From Luteibacter yeojuensis (GTDB taxonomy: Bacteria; Pseudomonadota; Gammaproteobacteria; Xanthomonadales; Rhodanobacteraceae): a stretch of 64,000 nt of DNA. The stretch spans positions 1 to 64,000 of the forward strand of contig NZ_JZRB01000007.1 in assembly GCF_000964085.1 (NCBI RefSeq), in the 5' to 3' direction. Below are positions 48,918 to 56,423 of the stretch, piece by piece. Position 1 is the stretch's first letter. Each line of letters starts with the position of its first letter. A program made the position numbers and the translations under genes. The notes beneath the pieces are model-generated. The model was not told the origin of the DNA. It worked only from the letters and a program-made list of their open reading frames with translations, and made no database searches.

Positions 48918-49388
48918 TCAAAGCGCCTTCTCGAGGCGCAGGGCGTCGGCGCCGTCGCCGTAGTACCTCGCGTACTCGCCAATGCGGTGGTAACCCAGGC
49001 GCTCGTACAGGCCGATGGCCACGCCGTTGTCCTTGCGTACCTCGAGCCGGAGCGCGCGGCAGCCCCGCAAGCGCGCGGCATCCTCGGCGGCTTCGATCAG
49101 CGCCGAACCCACGCCCTTGCCACGGGCCTGCGGCTTGGTGGCGATGGAATACAGGCGCGCCACGGTGGTGCCCTTGCGGTAGAACACGACGGCGGTACCG
49201 AGGAACCGGCGGTGGTTGGCACTGGCCACGAGCACCTGCGCGGTTTCGCTGTCGAGGTGCTTGCGGTATTGGGCGCGGCTGAGGCGGTCCGTGTCGAACG
49301 TCGCCTCTTCGAGGGCGACCAGGTCGTCGAGGTCACTGACCTCGGCGCGACGAACGCGTACCGCGGCGGTTACCGGGGGTGGACGCAT
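48918..49388 (-). CDS. GNAT-family N-acetyltransferase
   Basis: A 156-residue acetyltransferase. Seen: VRRAEVSDLDDLVALEEATFDTDRLSRAQYRKHL, ARLYSIATKPQARGKGVGSALIEAAEDAARLRGCRALRLEVRKDNGVAIGLYERLGYHRIGEYARYYGDGADALRLEK, which includes the acetyl-CoA loop RGKGVG. The sequence resembles the GNAT half of GNAT-C39 peptidase fusions that accompany RimK/RLAN ligases; the peptidase half is absent here. It is divergent from such a ligase, so they probably work together on a peptide or protein amine. It may be co-transcribed with lptM-dapF. Confidence 0.85.
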   Translation of the reverse strand: MRPPPVTAAVRVRRAEVSDLDDLVALEEATFDTDRLSRAQYRKHLDSETAQVLVASANHRRFLGTAVVFYRKGTTVARLYSIATKPQARGKGVGSALIEAAEDAARLRGCRALRLEVRKDNGVAIGLYERLGYHRIGEYARYYGDGADALRLEKAL

Positions 49389-49574
49389 GCGCTTTGGGGA
49401 CTCCGGCGCGAAGGGTGGGGGTATTGGGGCAAGCGCGGCACTGTAGACCCGTGGGCACGACGGATCAATGACTTTTTCCTAAACCTGCCCGGAAACGCGC
49501 CCTGCGTCGCCTTGTGCGCCGCCACGGGCAGGAACACACTGCGCCACCGGGATACACCGTGGAATTGAGGTCAC

Positions 49575-51059
49575 ATGAGCCGGCTCGTCATCGTCGTGGA
49601 GAAAGCCTCGGACTGGGGCTCGTACTACCCGTCCGCCGATGTCGTCACCGCCATGGATTACCTCCGCGAGCCGGTGGGTGGCGACGATGAACGCACGCAC
49701 GTCATCAACCTTTGCCGCAGCTATAAATACCTGGGCACGGGTTATTACGTGTCGCTGCTGGCCGAGGCGCGCGGCCACAAGGTGATCCCCTCGGTGCGCA
49801 CGGTGAACGATCTGCGCCGCCGTTCGCTGTACGGCTTGCAGATCGACGACCTCAACGACAAGCTCGCCAGCTTCCTGCCCGCCGGCGGCCGCGACACCAC
49901 CGATTTCGGCATGCTGGTGTACTTCGGCGAAACCGCGCACCCCGACCTGCAGGATCTTGCGCGGCAGATCTTCGATATCTTCCCGTGCCCGCTCATGCGC
50001 ATCGAGTTCGAGCGCGAGCGTGTATGGCAGATCGCCGCCGTGAAGCCGGTGGGCCTGCACACGCTGGACGACGCCCAGGAAGACGCCTTCGCCGCCACGC
50101 TGGAAAAATTCTCGCGCAAGATCTGGCGCCGCCCGCGTGCGCGCAAGCAGTACCGTTACGACATCGCGATGCTGGTCGACCCGAACGAGGCCATGCCGCC
50201 ATCGAACAAGAAGGCGCTGAAGCACTTCATCGAAGCGGGCAAGCACCTCGGCATCGAGGTGGATCCCATCAACAAGAACGACTACCAGCGGCTCGCCGAG
50301 TACGACGGCCTGTTCATCCGTGAAACCACCGCCAGCGACAACCACACCTACCGCTTCGCGCACCGCGCGGAGCGCGAAGGCATGGTGGTGATGGACGACC
50401 CCACCTCGATCCTGCGCTGCACGAACAAGATCTTCCTCAACGACTTGATGGTGTCGCGCAAGCTGGCCACGCCGAAGACCGAGATCCTCTACCGCGACGA
50501 TATCCGCCGCCTGCGCGACCTGCCCGAGCGCCTGGGCCTGCCCATCGTGCTGAAGATCCCCGATGGCTCGTTCTCGCGTGGCGTGGTGAAAGTGGAGACG
50601 CCCGAGGCGCTGGAGAAAGCGGCGGTCGACCTGTTCTCGCACAGCGCCCTGCTCATCGCGCAGGAATACCTCTACACGGAATTCGACTGGCGCATCGGCG
50701 TGCTCAACCACGAGCCGCTTTACGCGTGCCAGTACTTCATGTCGCGTGGCCACTGGCAGATCTACAACCATGGCGCGAAAGGCACCGCCAAATCCGGCGG
50801 CTTCCGCACCGTGCCCGTGCGCGAGGCGCCCTCCGACGTGGTGAAGCTGGCGCTGAAAGCCACGCAGACCATCGGCGATGGCCTCTACGGCGTGGACCTG
50901 AAGCAAGTGGGCGAGCGCCCCGTGGTCATCGAAGTGAACGACAACCCCTCGATCGACGCCGGCGTGGAAGATGCCTACCTGGGCGAAGACCTCTACCTGC
51001 GCATCATGCAGGAGTTCCTCCGCCGCCTGGAACTAAAGCGCCTGGGCATCCAGCCCTGA
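49575..51059 (+). CDS. RimK-family ATP-grasp ligase with RLAN N-terminal domain
   Basis: A 494-residue amide-bond-forming ligase. Seen: an N-terminal RimK-like ATP-grasp N-terminal (RLAN) domain (about residues 1-190; LVIVVEKASDWGSYYPSADVVTAMDYL, NLCRSYKYLGTGYYVSLLAEARGHKVIPS), then the ATP-grasp domain with LPIVLKIPDGSFSRGVVKVE, AQEYLYTEFDWRIGVLN and the metal-binding GVDLKQVGERPVVIEVNDNPSIDAG. RimK-type enzymes join amino acids, often Glu, to proteins or peptides; the target here is unknown. TGAGGT precedes the ATG. The 186-base divergent gap with the GNAT gene holds both promoters. Confidence 0.9.
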   Translation: MSRLVIVVEKASDWGSYYPSADVVTAMDYLREPVGGDDERTHVINLCRSYKYLGTGYYVSLLAEARGHKVIPSVRTVNDLRRRSLYGLQIDDLNDKLASFLPAGGRDTTDFGMLVYFGETAHPDLQDLARQIFDIFPCPLMRIEFERERVWQIAAVKPVGLHTLDDAQEDAFAATLEKFSRKIWRRPRARKQYRYDIAMLVDPNEAMPPSNKKALKHFIEAGKHLGIEVDPINKNDYQRLAEYDGLFIRETTASDNHTYRFAHRAEREGMVVMDDPTSILRCTNKIFLNDLMVSRKLATPKTEILYRDDIRRLRDLPERLGLPIVLKIPDGSFSRGVVKVETPEALEKAAVDLFSHSALLIAQEYLYTEFDWRIGVLNHEPLYACQYFMSRGHWQIYNHGAKGTAKSGGFRTVPVREAPSDVVKLALKATQTIGDGLYGVDLKQVGERPVVIEVNDNPSIDAGVEDAYLGEDLYLRIMQEFLRRLELKRLGIQP

Positions 51060-51100
51060 TAACCCTTACCCTAACTGTGGCCCTACCTGTGGCCCTACGT

Positions 51101-51174
51101 GTGGGAGCGCGCTCGCGCGCGATTCACTAAAACGCCAGCGCGTGGCTCTGTAGGAGCGCACACCTGTGCGCGAC
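51101..51174. repeat. Two solo REP elements
   Basis: GTGGGAGCGCGCTCGCGCGCGA (51101-51122) and GTAGGAGCGCACACCTGTGC plus GCGAC (51150-51174) lie in the same orientation, i.e. not an inverted pair, just after the ligase gene. Confidence 0.8.
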
Positions 51175-51183
51175 CCCCTGGCC

Positions 51184-51399
51184 TCACCGCCGAAACAACC
51201 CCAAGAGCAATTCAACAGGCAACCGCGGCCGCAAAGCCACCAACACACTCATCGGCGCCAACAGCAGCCAGAACGTGGCCGACCACCCCAGGGCCTCACT
51301 GCGCCCCGAAAGCGGCGTAAGCAACAGCAAAAGCATGCCCCCGGCCAGCCAGGCCAGGGCGATGAGGGCGACGGTACGGCGAGGGGTCATCTCGTGCAT
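51184..51399 (-). CDS. Small two-helix membrane protein
   Basis: 71 residues with two predicted helices (TVALIALAWLAGGMLLLLL and LGWSATFWLLLAPMSVLVAL) separated by a short polar loop and ending in a basic LLLGLFRR tail. I do not recognise a family; it could be an inner-membrane accessory protein. The ATG giving MHEMTPRR is chosen because GGAG lies seven bases upstream. Confidence 0.6.
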   Translation of the reverse strand: MHEMTPRRTVALIALAWLAGGMLLLLLTPLSGRSEALGWSATFWLLLAPMSVLVALRPRLPVELLLGLFRR

Positions 51400-51503
51400 G
51401 GCAGGCTCCGGGCGTGGTGGCATGGGGCGATCCTGACCGCCCCCTGTCTCAGAACCCGCGACCGTTGACCGCGCCTTGATGTGGTTAGTCGCAGCCTGCC
51501 CCC

Positions 51504-52055
51504 ATGAACCGTATCCCTGCCGCGTTGATCCTCATGGCTGGCGTCGCCGCGGCGGGCTGCGCGGCCGACGCCCCGCTCAAGACCGTCAATCACGTCGACC
51601 TGCCCCGCTACATGGGCACGTGGTACGTCATCGGCGCCATGCCCAACATGTTCGAGAACGGCAAGGTCGCCACGGCGGACGAGTACCAGCTGCGCCCCGA
51701 CGGCACCATCGACAACTGGTACCACTACCGCAAAGGCTTCGACGCCCCGCCGAAGAAGTGGCACGGCAAGGCATGGCTGCCCGACCCGAAGGACGCCAGC
51801 CGCTGGAAGGTGCAGCTGCTTTGGCCGTTCCGCTCCGACTACACCATCCTGGCCCTGTCGGACGATTACCGGGTGAGCCTGGTGGGCCTGCCCTCGCGGA
51901 AGCTGCTGTGGGTGCTGTCCAAGGATCCGGTCATCGACGACGGCGCCTACCACCAGTTGCTCGAACAGGCCCGCGCCCAGGGTTTCCCGGTGGAGAAAAT
52001 GCGCAAGGTGCCGCAGCGGCCGGAAGATGCCGGCAAGCCGGGTTACCTCGAGTAG
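51504..52055 (+). CDS. blc: Bacterial lipocalin, outer-membrane lipoprotein
   Basis: A 183-residue lipoprotein of the Blc type that binds fatty acids or lysophospholipids at the outer membrane. Seen: signal peptide with lipobox (AAAGC, Cys19), the lipocalin GTWYVIG motif (around residues 38-44), the central VQLLWPFRSDYTILALSDDYR strands and the LWVLSKDP motif that in Blc precedes the C-terminal helix. Confidence 0.9.
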   Translation: MNRIPAALILMAGVAAAGCAADAPLKTVNHVDLPRYMGTWYVIGAMPNMFENGKVATADEYQLRPDGTIDNWYHYRKGFDAPPKKWHGKAWLPDPKDASRWKVQLLWPFRSDYTILALSDDYRVSLVGLPSRKLLWVLSKDPVIDDGAYHQLLEQARAQGFPVEKMRKVPQRPEDAGKPGYLE

Positions 52056-52110
52056 GCCTTGGTAGAATCGCCCGGCCGGGCACGGGCCCGGCGACGAGCC
52101 AGGAGAGTCC

Positions 52111-52947
52111 ATGAGCGCTGAAGCGCAACGTTTCGCCGTCTTCGGTCACCCCATCGCGCATTCGCTCTCGCCCGAGATCCACGCGGCGTTCGCGAAGCAG
52201 CTGGGCATTCGCCTTGAATACACGACCGTGGATGCCGCGCCGGGCGAGTTCGACGCCGCCGTGCGCCGCTTCTTCGCCGATGGTGGCATGGGTGCCAATA
52301 TCACCCTGCCGCACAAGCAGGCCGCGCTGGCCCTGGCCAGTGAGGTGAGCGAAGCCGCCCAGCGCACGGGCGTGGCCAACACCCTCACCCGCCTGCCCGG
52401 CGGCGGTATCGCCGCCCACAACACCGACGCCGGCGGTTTCGTCCGCGATATCACCGAGCGCCACGGTTTCGACCTGCGTGGCCACGACGCCCTGCTGCTC
52501 GGTGCCGGTGGTGCCGCCAAGGCCGTGGCCTGGGCGTTGATGGATGCCGGCGTACAGACGCTCACCATCATCAACCGCACGCCGGAGCGCGCCGACGAGA
52601 TCGCCGATGCCATTGGCGAGCCGGCCCGCTGCCATACGCGCTACTGGGACGGCCTGGACGGCGAGTGCTTCGACCTCATCGTCAACGCCACCTCCATCGG
52701 CGTCACCGGCGGCGATTTCGACCTGCCGATGTCCATCGTGCAGGACCACTCCACCGCCTACGATCTCTGCTACGGCGCCGCCGCCGCGGGCTTCAAGGGC
52801 TGGGCACTGGCCGCCGGCGTGCGCCCCGACTGGTTCCGCGACGGCCTGGGCATGCTCGTGGAGCAGGCCGCCGACGCCTTCGAACGCTGGCACGGCCAGC
52901 GCCCGGACACCGACCCGGTGTACCGCGAGCTCCGCCAGCGCTACTGA
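52111..52947 (+). CDS. aroE: Shikimate dehydrogenase (NADP+)
   Basis: Reduces 3-dehydroshikimate to shikimate in aromatic amino-acid synthesis. The protein is 278 residues. Seen: [25 protein letters not shown], the substrate motif [16 protein letters not shown] with the catalytic Lys, NTDAGGF with the catalytic Asp, [20 protein letters not shown] (NADP loop), NRTPERA, and YDLCYG near the end. AGGAG is eight bases upstream of the ATG. The stop codon overlaps the start of the YkgJ gene (TGATG). Confidence 0.97.
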   Translation: MSAEAQRFAVFGHPIAHSLSPEIHAAFAKQLGIRLEYTTVDAAPGEFDAAVRRFFADGGMGANITLPHKQAALALASEVSEAAQRTGVANTLTRLPGGGIAAHNTDAGGFVRDITERHGFDLRGHDALLLGAGGAAKAVAWALMDAGVQTLTIINRTPERADEIADAIGEPARCHTRYWDGLDGECFDLIVNATSIGVTGGDFDLPMSIVQDHSTAYDLCYGAAAAGFKGWALAAGVRPDWFRDGLGMLVEQAADAFERWHGQRPDTDPVYRELRQRY

Positions 52948-53207
52948 TGGCCCTCGCCTGCCGCCCCGGCTGCGGGGCGTGCTGCATCGCCCCGTCGATC
53001 AGCTCGCCCATCCCCGGCATGCCCCACGGCAAGCCGGCGGGTGTCCGCTGCATCCAGCTCAGCGACGACAACCGCTGCAAGATCTTCGGCCACCCCGAGC
53101 GGCCGAAGGTCTGCGGCGGGCTGCAACCCGAGGCGGTGATGTGTGGCGCCGATCGCGAACATGCGATGGCGTGGCTGGGGGCGTTGGAGCGGGCGACGGC
53201 GGCTTGA
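52947..53207 (+). CDS. YkgJ-family cysteine-cluster protein
   Basis: An 86-residue protein with the CxxCC-type cluster CRPGCGACC near the N-terminus, a second cysteine in [16 protein letters not shown], and [14 protein letters not shown], eight cysteines in all. The family probably binds zinc or an iron-sulfur cluster. It starts on the A of the aroE TGA, so it is translationally coupled to aroE. Confidence 0.9.
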   Translation: MALACRPGCGACCIAPSISSPIPGMPHGKPAGVRCIQLSDDNRCKIFGHPERPKVCGGLQPEAVMCGADREHAMAWLGALERATAA

Positions 53208-53228
53208 GCTAGCCGCGTGGCGCGCGGA

Positions 53229-53594
53229 TCACTTCACCGCGCTGGCATCAAAGTGCGGATTCTCGATGATCCCCACGCGATTACCAAATGGATCCTCGAC
53301 AGCCGCCACCTTGATGCCGCCACCTACTTCCGTCACCGCATCGATCACGTTTCCGCCAAGCTCGACAAGCCGCGCGAACGCCACGTCGATATCCGCCACG
53401 CCCCAGAGCGGCTGTGCACCGGCGGTGCCAGGCTCGCCATCCGGAATCAGGCCCAGCTCGAACCCACCGACGTTGAAGCCCACGTAGAACGGCTCATCGA
53501 AGTACGGCTGGCGCTCCAGCACCTCGGCGTACCAGGCCTTCGCCTTCGCCAGGTTGGTAACGGGGTAAATCGCGGTGCGCAGTCCGAGCATCAT
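53229..53594 (-). CDS. VOC-superfamily (glyoxalase/bleomycin-resistance-like) protein
   Basis: A 121-residue vicinal-oxygen-chelate protein. Seen: LRTAIYPVTNLAKAKAWYAEVLERQPYFDEPFYVGFNVGGFELGLIPD and the C-terminal DPFGNRVGIIENPHF, the usual beta-alpha-beta-beta-beta repeats. The substrate is unknown. The gap to YkgJ is 21 bases, convergent, with no visible terminator. Confidence 0.9.
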   Translation of the reverse strand: MMLGLRTAIYPVTNLAKAKAWYAEVLERQPYFDEPFYVGFNVGGFELGLIPDGEPGTAGAQPLWGVADIDVAFARLVELGGNVIDAVTEVGGGIKVAAVEDPFGNRVGIIENPHFDASAVK

Positions 53595-53642
53595 GGGGCC
53601 GTTCCTCGAGGTGGGCTTCGAGTATAGGCGGCCATCGACCGC

Positions 53643-53951
53643 TTATTGGGGCGCCGCGACCAGCGTGCCGGAACCTTTCGTCGGGCACACATACGTGGCC
53701 CGGTATTGATAGCTGGCCTTGTCCCCCTCCTGCTTCGCGAGCAGGAGGGGGATGGTGTCGACGGCGGCCGTCGGGCAATCGTGCCGGGCCGCGGCCAGGC
53801 AGGGCGAATCGCTGATCGCGCTTTCGGTGCAGGCCACCGCGATGGCCCCGGCGGCGGGCATGGCCGCGACGGGTTCCGGGGGCGCGGCCGCGCAGCCGGC
53901 GAGGCTCGCCAGCAGCAGGGCGGGGCAAAGGACTCGCAGCGGGCTTCGCAT
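53643..53951 (-). CDS. Small secreted lipoprotein of unknown function
   Basis: 102 residues with a lipobox (LAGC, Cys20) after a signal peptide MRSPLRVLCPALLLASL, followed by an Ala/Pro linker and a globular part with five cysteines (AVACTESAISDSPCLAAARHDC and ATYVC) that may form disulfides. AAGGAGG lies six bases before the ATG, a strong ribosome site. I do not recognise a family. Confidence 0.8.
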   Translation of the reverse strand: MRSPLRVLCPALLLASLAGCAAAPPEPVAAMPAAGAIAVACTESAISDSPCLAAARHDCPTAAVDTIPLLLAKQEGDKASYQYRATYVCPTKGSGTLVAAPQ

Positions 53952-54001
53952 CGGGCACCTCCTTGGTGCGGAGGCTAGGGTGGCCCGATGACGCGCAGGT
54001 G

Positions 54002-54616
54002 TCAGCGAACCAGTTGGCGAATCCCAAGCGCCAGGATCACCGAGCCGCACACCCGGTCTATGCTCTTCTTCCACTGCCGGTACCGGGTGGCCACGCGTGG
54101 CGTGGCGAACAGCACGGCCACCAGGCCGTACCACGACGACGCCACCACGGCCACGGTGCCGAGCATGCACAGGAACGTGGGCACGTTGACGTGCTGGGGC
54201 GCGGCGGCGGCGAACACGGCGGCGAAGAAGGCCATGGACTTGGGGTTGGCGATATTGGTGGCGATGCCGGCGCGGAACGATTGCCACGCCGTGGGGCCGC
54301 CCTCGTCCACTGTCGCGGTGCCGCCGGCACCGGCCTTCACGATGAGCCGGCCGCCGAACCAGATGAGGTAGGCGGCGCCCGCGACCTTCACGGCCAGGGC
54401 GATCCACGGGAAGGTGGCGAAGACGATGCCCACGCCGAGGATCGAGCACGTGGCCCAGAACAGGTTGACCACGACGATGCCGGCGACCATGGCCAGCGCA
54501 TCGGCTGTGTGGGTGGAGGCGGCCTTGTGCGCCACGGCCACGAAGTTCGGCCCGGGGATGACCACGCCTACGACGTAGACGGACAGGACGACCGCGATGG
54601 CGTGGATATCGAGCAT
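54002..54616 (-). CDS. LysE/RhtB-family amino-acid exporter
   Basis: A 204-residue exporter with six predicted helices. Seen: VVIPGPNFVAVAHKAASTHTADALAMVAGIVVVN near the start, VAGAAYLIWFGGRLI, and FRAGIATNIANPKSMAFFAAVFA, the RhtB signature. Such proteins export homoserine, threonine or other amino acids; the substrate is unknown. Confidence 0.92.
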   Translation of the reverse strand: MLDIHAIAVVLSVYVVGVVIPGPNFVAVAHKAASTHTADALAMVAGIVVVNLFWATCSILGVGIVFATFPWIALAVKVAGAAYLIWFGGRLIVKAGAGGTATVDEGGPTAWQSFRAGIATNIANPKSMAFFAAVFAAAAPQHVNVPTFLCMLGTVAVVASSWYGLVAVLFATPRVATRYRQWKKSIDRVCGSVILALGIRQLVR

Positions 54617-54725
54617 GGGGCGATGGTAACGCGTGCGTCATACGCGCGGGCGAAGATGGCGCGCCCGCAGGGGCCGTCCGACAGGGGGCCGGCCTGGTTG
54701 CGGGCCGTGCCACCGGATCCCCCCC

Positions 54726-55259
54726 ATGATCACCGCATCCCGTATCGCCGCGGTTCCCCGCCGCGCGATCATCGTTGTTGTCGTCACCGCCGTGCTGCTG
54801 GTGGCGGCCCTTGTGCTGGGCGTTCGCCAGACCCACCAGGCGGCCGAGGCCGATGCCGTCGCGTCGATCCCTGAGCCCACACCCACCACGGGCGCCTCGC
54901 CCGAAGTGAAGATCCTCCTCGACCTGGCCCGCGACGCCACCAGAGAGGGCCGGCTCATCGCGCCCCAGGGCAACAACGCCTACGAGTATTACCTCTCCAT
55001 CCTGCAGCTGGATCCGAAGAACGGCACCGCCCAGGACGCCCTGCGCGAGACGCTGCCGTTCGCGTCGCAGGAGATCGAGCGGCAGATCAACCGCCGCGAG
55101 CTGGAAGAAAGCCGCCGCGAGATCGCCCTGCTGCGCGACTTCGACCCCACCAACTACACGCTGATCATCCTGGGTGCCAAGCTCAATGCCCAGCAGCAGG
55201 TGGTGACCGCCGAGAACGAGGCGAAGGCCGCGGCCATGCAGCGCCGCGCGGGGGCCTGA
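54726..55259 (+). CDS. Single-pass membrane protein with a TPR-like periplasmic domain
   Basis: 177 residues: basic cytoplasmic N-terminus, one helix (residues about 14-38; RAIIVVVVTAVLLVAALVLGV), a Pro/Thr/Ala linker, then a helical domain EVKILLDLARDATREGRLIAPQGNNAYEYYLSILQLDPKNGTAQDALRETLPFASQEIERQI. This domain resembles one that precedes TonB domains in some Lysobacterales proteins, but no TonB domain follows here. Its function is unknown. The chosen ATG avoids a long, Arg-rich frame extension. Confidence 0.75.
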   Translation: MITASRIAAVPRRAIIVVVVTAVLLVAALVLGVRQTHQAAEADAVASIPEPTPTTGASPEVKILLDLARDATREGRLIAPQGNNAYEYYLSILQLDPKNGTAQDALRETLPFASQEIERQINRRELEESRREIALLRDFDPTNYTLIILGAKLNAQQQVVTAENEAKAAAMQRRAGA

Positions 55260-55341
55260 GCCGCGCCTGCGACCCGGTTCATGGTCCAGCGGCCAGGGGC
55301 GCGCCATAATCGGCGCTCCCCCAAGGCAAGGAGCCTGCCCC

Positions 55342-55647
55342 ATGTCCCGCATCGGTACATTGTTTTTCATGGCCGTCCTCGGCGGCGCCGCCCTCAGCGC
55401 CTGCCAGACCGCCCCCGCCTCGTCGTCCGCGGCCCCCGCGCCGGTCAAGGGTTTCGTCACCGATACCAAGGCCTTTGACGCCTTCATCGCCACGAAGCCC
55501 ACCGCCGACCAGTTCAAGGCGGCCTACCCCGATGTCCTGCTGGTGATGCCGAACACGCCCACCACCATGGAAATCCGCATGAACAACAGCCGCTATTTCC
55601 CCCAGTGGGACGCCACCGGCCACATCACCGGCGGCAAATTCCAGTAG
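55342..55647 (+). CDS. Small lipoprotein of unknown function
   Basis: 101 residues. Seen: signal peptide and lipobox (LSAC, Cys21), a Ser/Ala/Pro linker, then FDAFIATKPTADQFKAAYPDVLLVMPNTPTTMEIRMNNSRYFPQWDATGHITGGKFQ. I do not recognise a family. The stop codon TAG is the first part of a REP element (GTAGGAGC), so the C-terminus of the protein is exactly at the element border. Confidence 0.8.
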   Translation: MSRIGTLFFMAVLGGAALSACQTAPASSSAAPAPVKGFVTDTKAFDAFIATKPTADQFKAAYPDVLLVMPNTPTTMEIRMNNSRYFPQWDATGHITGGKFQ

Positions 55648-55668
55648 GAGCGCACCCCTGTGCGCGAC
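55644..55668. repeat. Solo REP element overlapping a stop codon
   Basis: GTAGGAGCGCACCCCTGTGC followed by GCGAC, in the plus orientation; its first TAG is the stop codon of the preceding lipoprotein gene. Confidence 0.8.
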
Positions 55669-55722
55669 GCCTCTCGCCCCACCGCCACAGGGTGACCCAA
55701 CCATGGGGGCTACAATGCCCCC

Positions 55723-56265
55723 ATGGCCAACAACATCCGCCCCTTCAAAGGCACCCTCCCGCGCCTCGGCGCCCGCGTCTATGTCGACCCCGCCGCCACC
55801 GTCATCGGTGATGTCGAGCTGGCCGACGACGTCTCGATCTGGCCCGGCGCCGTCGCCCGCGGCGATGTCCACCACATCCGCATCGGCGCCCGCAGCAACC
55901 TGCAGGATGGCGCGGTCATCCACGTCACCCACGACGGCCCCTACAGCCCCGGCGGCTTCCCCACGATCATCGGCGAGGACGTCACCATCGGCCACGGCGC
56001 GGTCATCCACGCCTGCACCATCGAGGACGGCTGCCTCATCGGCATGCATGCCACGGTGCTCGACGGGGCGGTGGTGAAGAAGAACGCCTTTGTCGCGGCG
56101 GGCGCCCTGGTGCCGCCGGGCAAGGTGGTCGGCGAGCGGGAACTGTGGGTGGGGAACCCGGCGAAGATGGTTCGGGTGTTGAGTGACAAGCAGGTGGAGC
56201 AGCTGTTCTATTCAGCGGCTAATTACGTGCGGCTGAAGGATGTTTACCTTGAGGAAGCCGGGTAG
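55723..56265 (+). CDS. Gamma-class carbonic anhydrase family protein
   Basis: 180 residues, left-handed beta-helix. Seen: hexapeptide repeats (VIGDVELADDVSIWPGAVARGDVHHIRIGARSNLQDGAVIHVTHDG), the metal-type histidines in VHHIRIG, IHVTHD and GHGAVIHACTI, and the closing GNPAKMVR segment followed by a helix. It is related to YrdA/CaiE; enzymatic activity as carbonic anhydrase is not assured in this subgroup. Confidence 0.93.
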   Translation: MANNIRPFKGTLPRLGARVYVDPAATVIGDVELADDVSIWPGAVARGDVHHIRIGARSNLQDGAVIHVTHDGPYSPGGFPTIIGEDVTIGHGAVIHACTIEDGCLIGMHATVLDGAVVKKNAFVAAGALVPPGKVVGERELWVGNPAKMVRVLSDKQVEQLFYSAANYVRLKDVYLEEAG

Positions 56266-56268
56266 GGA

Positions 56269-56293
56269 GCATCGCGCGCAAGCGCGCTCCCAC
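56269..56293. repeat. Solo REP element followed by a short direct repeat
   Basis: GCATCGCGCGCAAGCGCGCTCCCAC, GTGGGAGC on the minus strand, followed directly by two tandem copies of CACAGGCTTC (56291-56310). Confidence 0.8.
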
Positions 56294-56423
56294 AGGCTTC
56301 CACAGGCTTCCGCAGGAAATGGGTGGTCGGGGCTTTTGGAACAGGGGCTTAGCGCCTGCACAAGGTGCTGCTTGATTTGGCCCCGCGACAGCACCACGCT
56401 GGGTGCCGAACAAGGAGACACCC

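Noticed and set aside
53952-55517. Minus-strand frame continuing upstream of the 102-residue lipoprotein
   Set aside because: It overlaps the LysE and other genes in the wrong frame; the lipoprotein has its own strong ribosome site and signal peptide.
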